The notes under the pieces: model-generated
The model's input: only the letters and a program-made list of their open reading frames with translations
Told to the model about the DNA's origin: nothing
Database searches by the model: none
DNA from: an uncultured Verrucomicrobiota bacterium
GTDB lineage: Bacteria; Verrucomicrobiota; Verrucomicrobiae; Verrucomicrobiales; DEV007
Reading direction: 5' to 3'
Assembly: GCA_902591645.1 (NCBI GenBank)
Contig: CACJBM010000028.1
Span: 1 to 25,067, forward strand
Length of the DNA: 25,067 nucleotides
Shown here: piece after piece, positions 17,476-24,953 of the stretch
How positions within the stretch are numbered: the first letter of the stretch is position 1
Layout: the number at the start of each line of letters is the position of its first letter
Translations under genes and position numbers: made by a program

Positions 17476-18363
17476 ATGATCGTTAGTCCATTGGATACGA
17501 AGCAAGATATTCCTGAAAACAGCACTGATAAGAATGAATTATCAGAAGCTAAAGATTTGTCCTTAAATTGGGAATCGGCTGAGGCTGACGTTGCTGATGA
17601 AATTGAAGAAGTCGCTGAAGTAGTTGTCAAAGGAACAGTAGAGTTGCAGTCAAAGATGCTACAAACTGATAACTTGATTGATACAAATGCAGGTAGTGAG
17701 GTGGCTTCAAATGAGGATTCCGTTTCAAAGGCAAACATTACTCAGCAGCAAGTCTACGTTGATGAGCCCAAGCAGGATACAATAGATAAATCCAAGGTTG
17801 TTAGTCTTGAAGAATATCGCGAAGGGAAAAGTAGAGTCGATCCTCTTGCTGGTGGCCGTGTTCGTGGGGCGAATAATTTTGCTGAAAAACCAAAGTTTCT
17901 TGATGGGAGATTGCCTCGTGCAGTTGAGAGAGGCGTGCCCTATCCACAACCAGGTAGACTCGCATTTACTAGTTTCTTAGTTTTAATTAACCGATTCGTT
18001 TTGTTGGCGACAGTCATTGTTTTGCCTCTTGCATTATATTTTGATTCTACCTTTTTTGGCCTGGCCGTTGCTCTTCCCATCATGGTGGTTTTTGTGGTCA
18101 TTGGCCTCATGCATTTTTCAGCCACATTGCGAACGAGGTGCCGCGTGTGCAGTTGCCAATTTTTTAGGATGCGCCGTTGTGACAAGCACCGTCTAGCACA
18201 CGATCTTCCTTTGATGGGATATTCTGTTGCCACGGCGCTTCATCTTATCTTATTCAAATGGATGCGGTGTATGTATTGTGGAACAGCCATACGTTTAAGG
18301 CCGCGCCTCAAAAGAGAACCTGATGAAGGAACTGAAGATACAGAATCTATTCCCGGTTCCTAG
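17476..18363 (+). CDS. Two-TM membrane protein with cysteine clusters, unknown function
   Basis: I cannot assign a family. An AAGGGA eight bases before the ATG supports the start. Residues 1-120 are acidic and low-complexity, probably disordered. Residues 120-160 are basic and Pro/Gly-rich. Two membrane helices follow (about 165-187 and 193-213). The C-terminal part holds six cysteines, with CxxC pairs at 222/225 and 265/268, further Cys at 227 and 235, and His238 and His242 between them, which suggests a zinc ribbon at the membrane surface. An amphipathic or weakly hydrophobic stretch (VATALHLILF) precedes the last pair. The C-terminus is acidic. It follows valS and overlaps the convergent dtd gene by 17 bases. 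The zinc-binding idea is inference. Confidence 0.82.
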   Translation: MIVSPLDTKQDIPENSTDKNELSEAKDLSLNWESAEADVADEIEEVAEVVVKGTVELQSKMLQTDNLIDTNAGSEVASNEDSVSKANITQQQVYVDEPKQDTIDKSKVVSLEEYREGKSRVDPLAGGRVRGANNFAEKPKFLDGRLPRAVERGVPYPQPGRLAFTSFLVLINRFVLLATVIVLPLALYFDSTFFGLAVALPIMVVFVVIGLMHFSATLRTRCRVCSCQFFRMRRCDKHRLAHDLPLMGYSVATALHLILFKWMRCMYCGTAIRLRPRLKREPDEGTEDTESIPGS

Positions 18364-18799
18364 AGTCAATCCATATTGTTACAGGTCCATCATTAGTGAG
18401 AGAGACTTGCATTGTAGCTCCAAATTTTCCCGTTAATATTGGCTTCCCAATTTCCTTTTCCATTTCAGAAATAAATTTTTCATAAAGAGGAATTGCATGC
18501 TCTGGCCTAGCTGCTTTGATGAAGGATGGACGATTTCCTTTCTTGGTATTTGCATGAAGCGTAAATTGGCTCACGACTAGCATCTCGCCGCCGACGTCAG
18601 ATAATGAAAGGTTCATCTGTCCGGCCCCATCATCAAAGATCCTTATCTTTGAGACTTTGCCCGTTAGCCACAACAAATCCTCTTCTGTATCGGCAGACTC
18701 GATTCCAAGTAAAACAAGGAGTCCAGTTCCAATTTCGCTATAAGTCTCCTCTCCAATAGAAACAGAAGCTTTTCTTACTCTTTGAATTAGTACTCGCAT
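18347..18799 (-). CDS. dtd: D-aminoacyl-tRNA deacylase
   Basis: DTD removes D-amino acids (and glycine mischarged on tRNA-Ala) from tRNA as a proofreading step. Both hallmark motifs are present: SQFTLHANTKKGNRPSF and the Gly-cisPro loop NDGPVT near the C-terminus. MRVLIQRVRKASVSI is the typical start. At 150 residues it has the normal length. Upstream on the minus strand a TATAAT (18854-18849) could be its -10, with only a weak -35 behind it. The last 17 bases overlap the gene for the cysteine-rich membrane protein. Confidence 0.96.
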   Translation of the reverse strand: MRVLIQRVRKASVSIGEETYSEIGTGLLVLLGIESADTEEDLLWLTGKVSKIRIFDDGAGQMNLSLSDVGGEMLVVSQFTLHANTKKGNRPSFIKAARPEHAIPLYEKFISEMEKEIGKPILTGKFGATMQVSLTNDGPVTIWIDSRNRE

Positions 18800-18965
18800 G
18801 AATCATTTCAAATCTACTGAAGGAGAATGTAGTAGATTGATTTATTCTATTATAATGTATTTTTACCTTCGAAATAAAGTCTTCAGGAAATCAAAATGCA
18901 ATTAGATCTGGGAATTTATAAGCATTGCTTAAGTAATATCCTCAGTGAAAAAGTTTTTCAGGGGA

Positions 18966-18994
18966 TTGACAGCCATCACAGTTAAGGATATCTA
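18966..18994 (+). promoter_or_regulatory. Sigma70-type promoter of tRNA-Cys
   Basis: A perfect TTGACA (18966-18971) is followed by a 17-base spacer and TATCTA (18989-18994), the first half of a -10 consensus. The start of transcription would fall near 19000-19002, giving a leader of about 38 bases before the tRNA. It is the best promoter I can see in the window. Its activity is inferred. Confidence 0.6.
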
Positions 18995-18999
18995 ACTTG

Positions 19000-19017
19000 C
19001 TCGCCTCACGAGGCGAG
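19000..19017 (+). promoter_or_regulatory. Leader hairpin ahead of tRNA-Cys
   Basis: A perfect 7-bp stem, CTCGCCT (19000-19006) and AGGCGAG (19011-19017), closes a CACG loop right at the predicted 5' end of the transcript. The 5' arm is identical to the last seven bases of the tRNA (19105-19111), and GGCGAG of the 3' arm equals the start of the tRNA. The arms could therefore exchange with the acceptor stem. Confidence 0.45.
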
Positions 19018-19039
19018 ACCGATTACGATTCGGGCAAAT

Positions 19040-19111
19040 GGCGAGGTAGCAAAGTGGTAATGCGCTGGTCTGCAAAACCGGTATTCGCGGGTTCGATTCC
19101 CGCCCTCGCCT
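19040..19111 (+). tRNA. tRNA-Cys (anticodon GCA)
   Basis: The cloverleaf can be drawn by hand. The acceptor GGCGAGG (19040-19046) pairs with CCTCGCC (19104-19110). The anticodon arm CTGGT-CTGCAAA-ACCGG carries GCA in the loop. The T arm is GCGGG-TTCGATT-CCCGC (19087-19103). The discriminator at 19111 is U, the known identity base for tRNA-Cys. CCA is not encoded and must be added after transcription. It stands alone, 81 bases before the S9 peptidase gene, behind its own promoter. Confidence 0.97.
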
Positions 19112-19192
19112 TTCTTTTGAGTTATTGTAGGCATAACAAAGTTTTGTGTATTGTCTTAGGGTCAATTTCAGATCATTTTTATTCAATAATTC

Positions 19193-21445
19193 ATGAAAGC
19201 ATCTTGTCGTTTAATTTTATCATTTTTACTACTTAAGGCCTCAGTCTTCATGGGGGTTTCCTGCATCCTTACTGACATTGCGAAAGGTAATGTATACAAG
19301 AGCCGGATCAATGCTCAGTGGTCCGAGGATAATACACATTTTTGGTACCGCAATGATTTGGCTAAGGGGCACCGTGAATTTGTTTTGGTTGATATGGATA
19401 AAGGCATGCGTCGTTTGGCTTTTGATCATAAAAAGTTGGCCGACGCATTGTCCAAAATTAGTCAGAATCAAGTAGAGGCGCATAAACTTCCAATTGATGA
19501 GCTGAGTTTTGACTTAAGTAATGACACGGTTTCTTTTCGTGCTTTCGGGCGGTTCTTCATTTGTGAACTCAAGACCCATGCACTGACTCAACTTGAAAAA
19601 CCTAAGAATGTAATTAAGCGGAGAAAATCTGAAACAGAAGATCCCAACAATAACAAAGAGCGAAAGCCCAGATCATACAGGCCGAGCAGGGAAATGTCTC
19701 CTGACGGTAATTGGAGAGCTTTCATTCGTGATCACAATATCTTTATACGTGCAACGGAAGGAGGCGAGGAAATTCAGTTAAGTAAAGATGGCAAGGATAG
19801 AAATTCCTATCAGGCCCCTTACTGGGCAACTAATTCAAAGAAACTCTTTGCTTTCCGGGTACAGCCTGGATCTATAGGAGACGTTCACTTAGTTGAATCA
19901 TCTCCAAAGGGAGGTGGCCGAGCCAACCTTCGCACTCGCCGCTATCCTTTGCCCGGGGATAAGTTCACTACTCATGAACTGAATCATTTCGATGTTGAAA
20001 AGAAAACCCATACAAAACCCGAGGTCGGTATCATTGATTTCAGGAGCCCCCGACTAAGGTGGACTCAAGATGGCAGACACTTCAGGTATCAAAAAATTGA
20101 CCGTGGACATCAGCGGTTCCGCGTCATTGAGGTGGACACATTTACTGGGAAATTTCGCAATATCATAGATGATGTTGCTAAGACTTTTATATGGACAGAG
20201 CATCCTAAGGATCTTGGGGTTCCCTTGGTCAATTGGTTGGATCAGACAAATGAAATCATTTACCTTTCGGAAAAGGACGGCTGGCGGCACCTCTACCTGA
20301 TTGATGTTAAGGCAGGCAAGACCAAGAACCAAATTACCAAGGGTAAGTTCGTTGTTCGCTATGTGGACTGGATTGATAAGGAGAAGAGGCAGATATGGTT
20401 CAGAGCTTCGGGCCTAAATGAGGCACAGGACCCTTATCTTATGCACTATTACCGAGTCAATTTTGATGGGACGGGATTCACGGCCCTCACTCAGGGCAAT
20501 GGCTGGCATAACATTACCTATTCTCCTGATCGCAAATATATCATTGATCAATATTCTCGCGTAGACATGGAGCCGGTCCATAATTTGCGACGCGTCTCGG
20601 ACGGGAGCCTAGTATGTGAACTTGAAAAGGCAGACATTACCGAACTTGAAGCGAGTGGCTGGAAGGCACCTGAAGTTTTCAGGGCCAATGGTCGCGATGG
20701 GAAAACTGGTATCTGGGGCATCGTGGCAAGGCCCAAGGACTTTGATCCAAAAAAGAAATACCCGGTAATAGAAGACATGTATGCGGGCCCTCATGATTCC
20801 TATGTTCCTAAACAATTCAGCGCTGGCAGACGTTTTTCTTCCTGGACGGACATGGGATTTGTAGTAGTAAAAATTGATGGTATGGGAACCGCGAACCGAT
20901 CCAAGGCCTTCCATGATGTTTGCTGGCAGAACCTTAAAGATGCTGGGTTTCCTGACAGGATATTGTGGCATAAGGCTTACGCTGAAAAGAACACATGGTA
21001 TGATATTTCAAGGGTAGGTATTCATGGAGGATCAGCTGGGGGCCAAAGTTCGACTGGAGCACTACTCTTTCACCCCGAATTTTACAAGGTCGCCGTGTCA
21101 TCGTGTGGCTGCCATGATAATAGAATGGACAAGGCGTCCTGGAATGAGCAGTGGATGGGATATCCGGTAGGATCGCATTATTCAGCATCATCCAATATTG
21201 ATAATGCCCATCGGTTGCGGGGGCGTTTGCTTTTAATAGTTGGTGAATTGGATACAAATGTTCCACCGGAGTCAACTCTTAGGCTTGCTGATGCACTCAT
21301 TAAGGCAAATAAGGACTTTGATATGATTGTTGTTCCAGGTGGAGGTCATGGTGGTGGAGGTCGGCACGGGGATCGAAGGCGCAAGGATTTTTTCCGCAAG
21401 TATCTGCTAGGCATTGAGCCTCCCAATTACAACTTGGCTAATTAA
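19193..21445 (+). CDS. Exported S9B prolyl oligopeptidase / DPP IV-like peptidase
   Basis: This is a serine peptidase with an N-terminal propeller and a C-terminal alpha/beta-hydrolase domain. The N-terminus has a hydrophobic export signal (MKASCRLILSFLLLKASVF); VSC follows, but the -3 residue does not fit a good lipobox. Residues about 80-480 match the DPPIV_N propeller (SPDGNWRAFIRDHNIF, WTQDGRHFRYQKID, HLYLIDVKAGK). The catalytic triad is complete: Ser614 in GIHGGSAGGQS, Asp687 in VGELDTNVPPES, and His719 in VPGGGHGGGG. The length of 750 residues is normal. It probably trims X-Pro or related dipeptides from peptides outside the cytoplasm. The next gene starts 11 bases downstream, so the two are likely one operon. 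Confidence 0.93.
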   Translation: MKASCRLILSFLLLKASVFMGVSCILTDIAKGNVYKSRINAQWSEDNTHFWYRNDLAKGHREFVLVDMDKGMRRLAFDHKKLADALSKISQNQVEAHKLPIDELSFDLSNDTVSFRAFGRFFICELKTHALTQLEKPKNVIKRRKSETEDPNNNKERKPRSYRPSREMSPDGNWRAFIRDHNIFIRATEGGEEIQLSKDGKDRNSYQAPYWATNSKKLFAFRVQPGSIGDVHLVESSPKGGGRANLRTRRYPLPGDKFTTHELNHFDVEKKTHTKPEVGIIDFRSPRLRWTQDGRHFRYQKIDRGHQRFRVIEVDTFTGKFRNIIDDVAKTFIWTEHPKDLGVPLVNWLDQTNEIIYLSEKDGWRHLYLIDVKAGKTKNQITKGKFVVRYVDWIDKEKRQIWFRASGLNEAQDPYLMHYYRVNFDGTGFTALTQGNGWHNITYSPDRKYIIDQYSRVDMEPVHNLRRVSDGSLVCELEKADITELEASGWKAPEVFRANGRDGKTGIWGIVARPKDFDPKKKYPVIEDMYAGPHDSYVPKQFSAGRRFSSWTDMGFVVVKIDGMGTANRSKAFHDVCWQNLKDAGFPDRILWHKAYAEKNTWYDISRVGIHGGSAGGQSSTGALLFHPEFYKVAVSSCGCHDNRMDKASWNEQWMGYPVGSHYSASSNIDNAHRLRGRLLLIVGELDTNVPPESTLRLADALIKANKDFDMIVVPGGGHGGGGRHGDRRRKDFFRKYLLGIEPPNYNLAN

Positions 21446-21456
21446 GAATACGTTAC

Positions 21457-22695
21457 GTGGAGACAGTCATTAAAGAGATAAGGGCTGAGGACCGCAGGTT
21501 TGATCTGTTGGACGGAGCCGGATCTGATGCAGTTCACAAAGATCCCCAATACGGGTACGGGGTTACTCGACTCATTACTGCTGATCCACAATGCTCTGGG
21601 ACTGGAATTGCATATACCCTAGGCGGAGGCACTGATCTGGTCAGCTCTGCAATTAAATTACTTTCAGAGTCGCTAATTGGTAAAGAAATTGAAGAGTTGA
21701 TGTCTGATTTTGGTGCTTTCCAGCGCTCCATTGCTGAGCATCACCAGATCCGGTGGCTCGGCCCTCATAAGGGTGTCATTCATCTTGCTTTGGCCTCCAT
21801 CACCAATGCCTGTTTTGATCTGTGGGCCAAGTCCCGTGGTGTGCCTCTATGGAAATTGCTTCTGGATCTTGAACCTGATGAAGTCATTAGACTAATAGAT
21901 TTTTCTTACCTTGATGAGGTCCTCCCGGCTGATGAGGCTCTTTCCATATTAAAAGAAAGATTACCGACAAGAAAGGACAGGGAGGGACTGCTCAATGAAG
22001 GATATCCAGGCTATGACACATCCGTTGGATGGTTTGCATACAGCGATGAGCGGATCATGGAAAATGCCCGCAAAGCAATGGATCAGGGCTTCACTGCAAT
22101 GAAACTTAAAGTTGGTTCTCCCGAACCGGAACGGGACATAAGAAGAGCTTCACTGGTACGTGAAGCGGTAGGTGATTCTGCGAAAATCATGGTCGATGCG
22201 AATCAGGCATGGTCATTGCCGAGGGCCCTAGAAGTATGTGAGCAGCTCCAAAGAATGGATCCTTACTGGGTAGAGGAACCTACGCAACCGGATGATATTC
22301 TTGCTCACCGACAAATAGCACAGGCGATTAGTCCGGTTCCCGTGGCCGTTGGTGAGGCAGTCAGTAACCGGGTCATCTGGAAAAATTTTCTTGAAGCGGA
22401 AGCAGTGGGTGTGGTTCAGGCCGATTGCACGAGGTTAGCAGGAATCAGTGAATACTTAGCTGTGTCAATTCTTTGTACCAAGTATCCGGTTAAGGTCATA
22501 CCTCATGTCGGAGACATGGGTCAGATCCATCACCATTTGGTCTTTTTCAATCATATTGCACTTGGGCATGAAAAATATTTTCTGGAGTACATTCCTCATC
22601 TGAGGGATTATTTTCGGTTTCCTGCCATTGTCAGGGACGGTGCATATCAGGCTCCTCAGGAGCCGGGTTCATCAACCGATCTTAATCCTGATTGA
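21457..22695 (+). CDS. Enolase-superfamily acid-sugar dehydratase, L-fuconate dehydratase-like
   Basis: This is a 412-residue member of the mandelate racemase/enolase group. It matches the fuconate dehydratase/ENOSF1 branch over its length: TLGGGTDLVSSAIKLL, ASITNACFDLWAKSRGVPLW, MKLKVG with Lys216 and Lys218, metal ligands Asp247 (VDANQAW), Glu273 (VEEPT) and Glu300 (VGEAVSNRV), and His350 in IPHVGDMG. The FLEYIPHLRDYF end mirrors the EYVDHLHEHF motif of that branch. It should dehydrate a sugar acid such as L-fuconate to the 2-keto-3-deoxy acid; the precise substrate is inference. The start is GTG with no clear Shine-Dalgarno. No fucose dehydrogenase, aldolase or transporter lies nearby, and its partner here is a peptidase gene. 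Confidence 0.9.
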   Translation: METVIKEIRAEDRRFDLLDGAGSDAVHKDPQYGYGVTRLITADPQCSGTGIAYTLGGGTDLVSSAIKLLSESLIGKEIEELMSDFGAFQRSIAEHHQIRWLGPHKGVIHLALASITNACFDLWAKSRGVPLWKLLLDLEPDEVIRLIDFSYLDEVLPADEALSILKERLPTRKDREGLLNEGYPGYDTSVGWFAYSDERIMENARKAMDQGFTAMKLKVGSPEPERDIRRASLVREAVGDSAKIMVDANQAWSLPRALEVCEQLQRMDPYWVEEPTQPDDILAHRQIAQAISPVPVAVGEAVSNRVIWKNFLEAEAVGVVQADCTRLAGISEYLAVSILCTKYPVKVIPHVGDMGQIHHHLVFFNHIALGHEKYFLEYIPHLRDYFRFPAIVRDGAYQAPQEPGSSTDLNPD

Positions 22696-22816
22696 CTCTG
22701 AAAAAGAGCTTCTCATAGATTGAGGAACGCATCATTAAAGATAGCGGGCACTACCGTAGGATTTGCCATGCGTCCAATTGCCATGCAGTGAATAGCTGAA
22801 TGATGTGGGTAATTAT

Positions 22817-23047
22817 TTAGTCCAATGTTCTTACACGATAAAAGAGCTCTCCTCCTTCATTATCTGGTGCCAGAAAATCGTCCACGAATTCGGTTTTATC
22901 TTTTTCCCCAATGACTCCGTCATCAAGTTCTTCCCATGCATTAAGATCATATGAAGCATCAACAGCATACTCCTCACCTGGTGAAGAGCTGAATTGAATA
23001 GTTGCGGCCCCGGTATCTGGATCACGAATTATCTTAATAATTTCAAA
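22817..23047 (-). repeat. Shared C-terminal coding module, copy 1
   Basis: This is the first copy of a 76-codon module plus stop, with a counterpart at 23947-24177. By hand count 51 of 76 residues match with no gaps. Identity at the DNA level is also high, for example the shared AATCGTCCACGAATTC on the plus strand. See the copy 2 entry. Confidence 0.85.
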
Positions 23048-23863
23048 GGTCGAGGAATAAGCCACTATGAGTTGCGGGCGCAGCTGCTTGTCTGCCACTT
23101 CGCTACTGTGAAAGATGTGAGTTGTGTTGTCAGAACCCTTCAAAAGAATTCCCTCGTTAGTAGTTTCTGGTGCCGGCTGAGTCCAGTTCCAATCAGATGT
23201 CCAGCATGGATTTCCACCCCTATCACGGAGTCCCTGAATTGGACTTGAAATGGACCAATCATCGATCAGGCCATTCAGGTCACCATCAAACTCAATATCA
23301 AATTTTGTGTTTTCACTTGAATCTAAATTATCTGTTACACCTAGCGCTTCATCATCATAGTCTATTCCCGCATCAGTTGGCCCTGCAGTTCCGCTTGCCC
23401 AACTTGGTTTTGATGATAATCCACCATAATCAGCAAGGTGGAACCATGTCGCTTCGTGACGATTTCCTCCAAATACTGTGCCACCGCAATTACCACCTTC
23501 ACGCCAAGCCGAATTTGCAATGTTAAGTCTGTGTGCTGAGACGCTACCATTTTGGGGAGCATTTTTGCTGAAAAGTCTTAAAGTGACAGAATTAATTTGG
23601 AGGTATTTTTTTTTTAATGAGGAAACATCAAATCTGATCAGACCGATTCTTGTCTCTGCGTTGATTTCTATAGTCGTACATTTCCCGAAATTTGACATCC
23701 CACCTGAAAAAGCGTTCCCGTTCCGGACAAAAGTATCATCAGTTCCCTGATAATCTGCATCATTCCTAAAGATTACTGTGATTGCTGTTGCTGCCTGATA
23801 CGATGTGGAAAAAATACAAACTAGGCAAAACAGTAATAAGTTTCGCCATTTAATGACTGCCAT
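22817..23863 (-). CDS. Secreted DNRLRE-domain protein with shared C-terminal module
   Basis: A signal peptide (MAVIKWRNLLLFCLVCIFS, cleavage near ATA) leads into a DNRLRE-like beta-sandwich (about 30-270). This is suggested by DTFVRNG, the strand IGLIRFDVSSL, VTLRLFSK, VSAHRLN and the ending HIFHSSE, LRPQLIVAY. Such domains occur in extracellular, often carbohydrate-associated proteins. The last 76 residues form a separate module (22817-23047) opening FEIIKIIRDPDTG and ending LFYRVRTLD, nearly the same as the end of the next gene. Polymer binding or cell-surface anchoring is inference. It is the promoter-distal member of a three-gene minus-strand row, 83 bases after its neighbour. Confidence 0.87.
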   Translation of the reverse strand: MAVIKWRNLLLFCLVCIFSTSYQAATAITVIFRNDADYQGTDDTFVRNGNAFSGGMSNFGKCTTIEINAETRIGLIRFDVSSLKKKYLQINSVTLRLFSKNAPQNGSVSAHRLNIANSAWREGGNCGGTVFGGNRHEATWFHLADYGGLSSKPSWASGTAGPTDAGIDYDDEALGVTDNLDSSENTKFDIEFDGDLNGLIDDWSISSPIQGLRDRGGNPCWTSDWNWTQPAPETTNEGILLKGSDNTTHIFHSSEVADKQLRPQLIVAYSSTFEIIKIIRDPDTGAATIQFSSSPGEEYAVDASYDLNAWEELDDGVIGEKDKTEFVDDFLAPDNEGGELFYRVRTLD

Positions 23864-23946
23864 GCCTAATTGTTGTATTTGATTATAGTCTTAAAAATAT
23901 ATTTCTCCCTTTCATGGGGAATTAATTAGACTCTTTAGCCATTAGT

Positions 23947-24177
23947 TCACTCTAATTTTCTTACACGGTAGAAAAGTTGGCTAATTTTGTTTTCCGGCGC
24001 TAAGAAATCGTCCACGAATTCAGTTCTATCTTTGTTTCCAATCAGGCCATCATCAAGCTCATCCCAAGTATTCAGATCAGTAGAAGCATCAATACCATAC
24101 ACTGCACCTGCCGAGGAACTGAATTCAATAGTGATTGATCCGGTATTTGGATTCCGAATTATTTGAGTGATTTCAAA
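23947..24177 (-). repeat. Shared C-terminal coding module, copy 2
   Basis: This is the second copy of the module. Both copies keep TEFVDDFLAP, ELDDG, DAS-DLN-W and LFYRVR. The position at the very C-terminus, after unrelated N-terminal domains, points to a sorting, anchoring or binding role. That function is inference. Confidence 0.85.
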
Positions 24178-24888
24178 ACTTTTTGAAAATGGAGGGTCAA
24201 AAAATATGCCTCCAAGTGCATTAGCTTCCCACCTTTCATCCTGTTCTCCAGCCACAATGAATACGTCTCCAGCATTTCCGCTAATATCGAAGATAACGTA
24301 ATCGACATCTGCATCTCGCCATTCCTCGTCGGCTCCGACAGCATCAACAAGGTCCGATTCGATGCCGTCGGGCCCGCTAACTTTAACTGATCTGGATGCT
24401 TCCCAGATAAGTCCTGGAGGGCCCTCAGGGGTCGTGTCCGTAATGACACCAAGTCGGAAACTAGTGTCTTCTGTAAGAGTAATCTCAAAAAAATCATCAA
24501 CCGTACCTGTCGGGCCAGAGTTTGCCCAGTAATCACCACAGACGAGGTCTGGAACATCGCCTGTTCCTGTCTGGGTAACGTCATCAAATTTGGCTTGATA
24601 TTGTTCTGCGCCGACACCCTCATAGCCTTTACCAAGGATGGTTATCTCTGCGTATGGAGGCAGTAACGTATTGTTTTCATCTCCATCAGGATACTGAGCG
24701 ATTAGCCATCCATCCGTACCATAAATGTTATCTTCGTCACCGTACGGTTTTTGGATGTCCGATGATCTCCAGGCATCGTTCGTTTCTTCATCGACACCGA
24801 TTGGTACAATTGTGGCAGATATTAATAGTTGGTTTAAACAACAAAAAGAACCCAATAAAACCAAATTTAATATACGCAAATAACTCAT
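23947..24888 (-). CDS. Secreted protein of unknown function with shared C-terminal module
   Basis: I chose the ATG at 24888 (MSYLRILNLVLLGSFCCLNQ, a signal peptide) over an in-frame TTG at 24894 that adds two residues. The mature part (about 30-230) is acidic, with aromatic residues and turns typical of an extracellular beta-sandwich (YAEITILGKGYEGVG, DFFEITLTEDTSFRLGVI, VDYVIFDISGNAGDVFIVAG). I cannot name a family, and it is unlike the DNRLRE part of its neighbour. The last 76 residues (FEITQIIRNPNTG to LFYRVRKLE) are the same module as in the adjacent downstream gene. The start codon lies in a 7-bp inverted repeat. Confidence 0.85.
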   Translation of the reverse strand: MSYLRILNLVLLGSFCCLNQLLISATIVPIGVDEETNDAWRSSDIQKPYGDEDNIYGTDGWLIAQYPDGDENNTLLPPYAEITILGKGYEGVGAEQYQAKFDDVTQTGTGDVPDLVCGDYWANSGPTGTVDDFFEITLTEDTSFRLGVITDTTPEGPPGLIWEASRSVKVSGPDGIESDLVDAVGADEEWRDADVDYVIFDISGNAGDVFIVAGEQDERWEANALGGIFFDPPFSKSFEITQIIRNPNTGSITIEFSSSAGAVYGIDASTDLNTWDELDDGLIGNKDRTEFVDDFLAPENKISQLFYRVRKLE

Positions 24889-24900
24889 ATCCAATGAGTT
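24882..24900 (-). promoter_or_regulatory. Start-codon hairpin of secreted-protein gene
   Basis: On the minus strand AACTCAT (24900-24894), TGGAT, and ATGAGTT (24888-24882) form a perfect 7-bp hairpin with a 5-base loop. The initiator ATG is the first codon of the 3' arm. It could hinder or gate translation, but it is short and A/U-rich. Confidence 0.3.
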
Positions 24901-24953
24901 GTATTCTACGCAAAAGAAGGTTTTGAGCTCAAGAACAAATTTTCGAATACGGC

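Noticed and set aside
19000..19111. CTCGCCT direct repeat as an attachment site of an integrated element at tRNA-Cys
   Set aside because: Only seven bases match, the copies are 105 bases apart with no integrase or cargo, and the first copy is explained as a hairpin arm.
18997..19236. A small open frame across the tRNA
   Set aside because: It reads through tRNA-Cys, which is supported by a complete cloverleaf.
23170..23526. A 118-codon plus-strand frame opposite the DNRLRE gene
   Set aside because: It is rich in His, Leu and Gln as expected from reading the reverse of this gene, with no signal peptide or start site.
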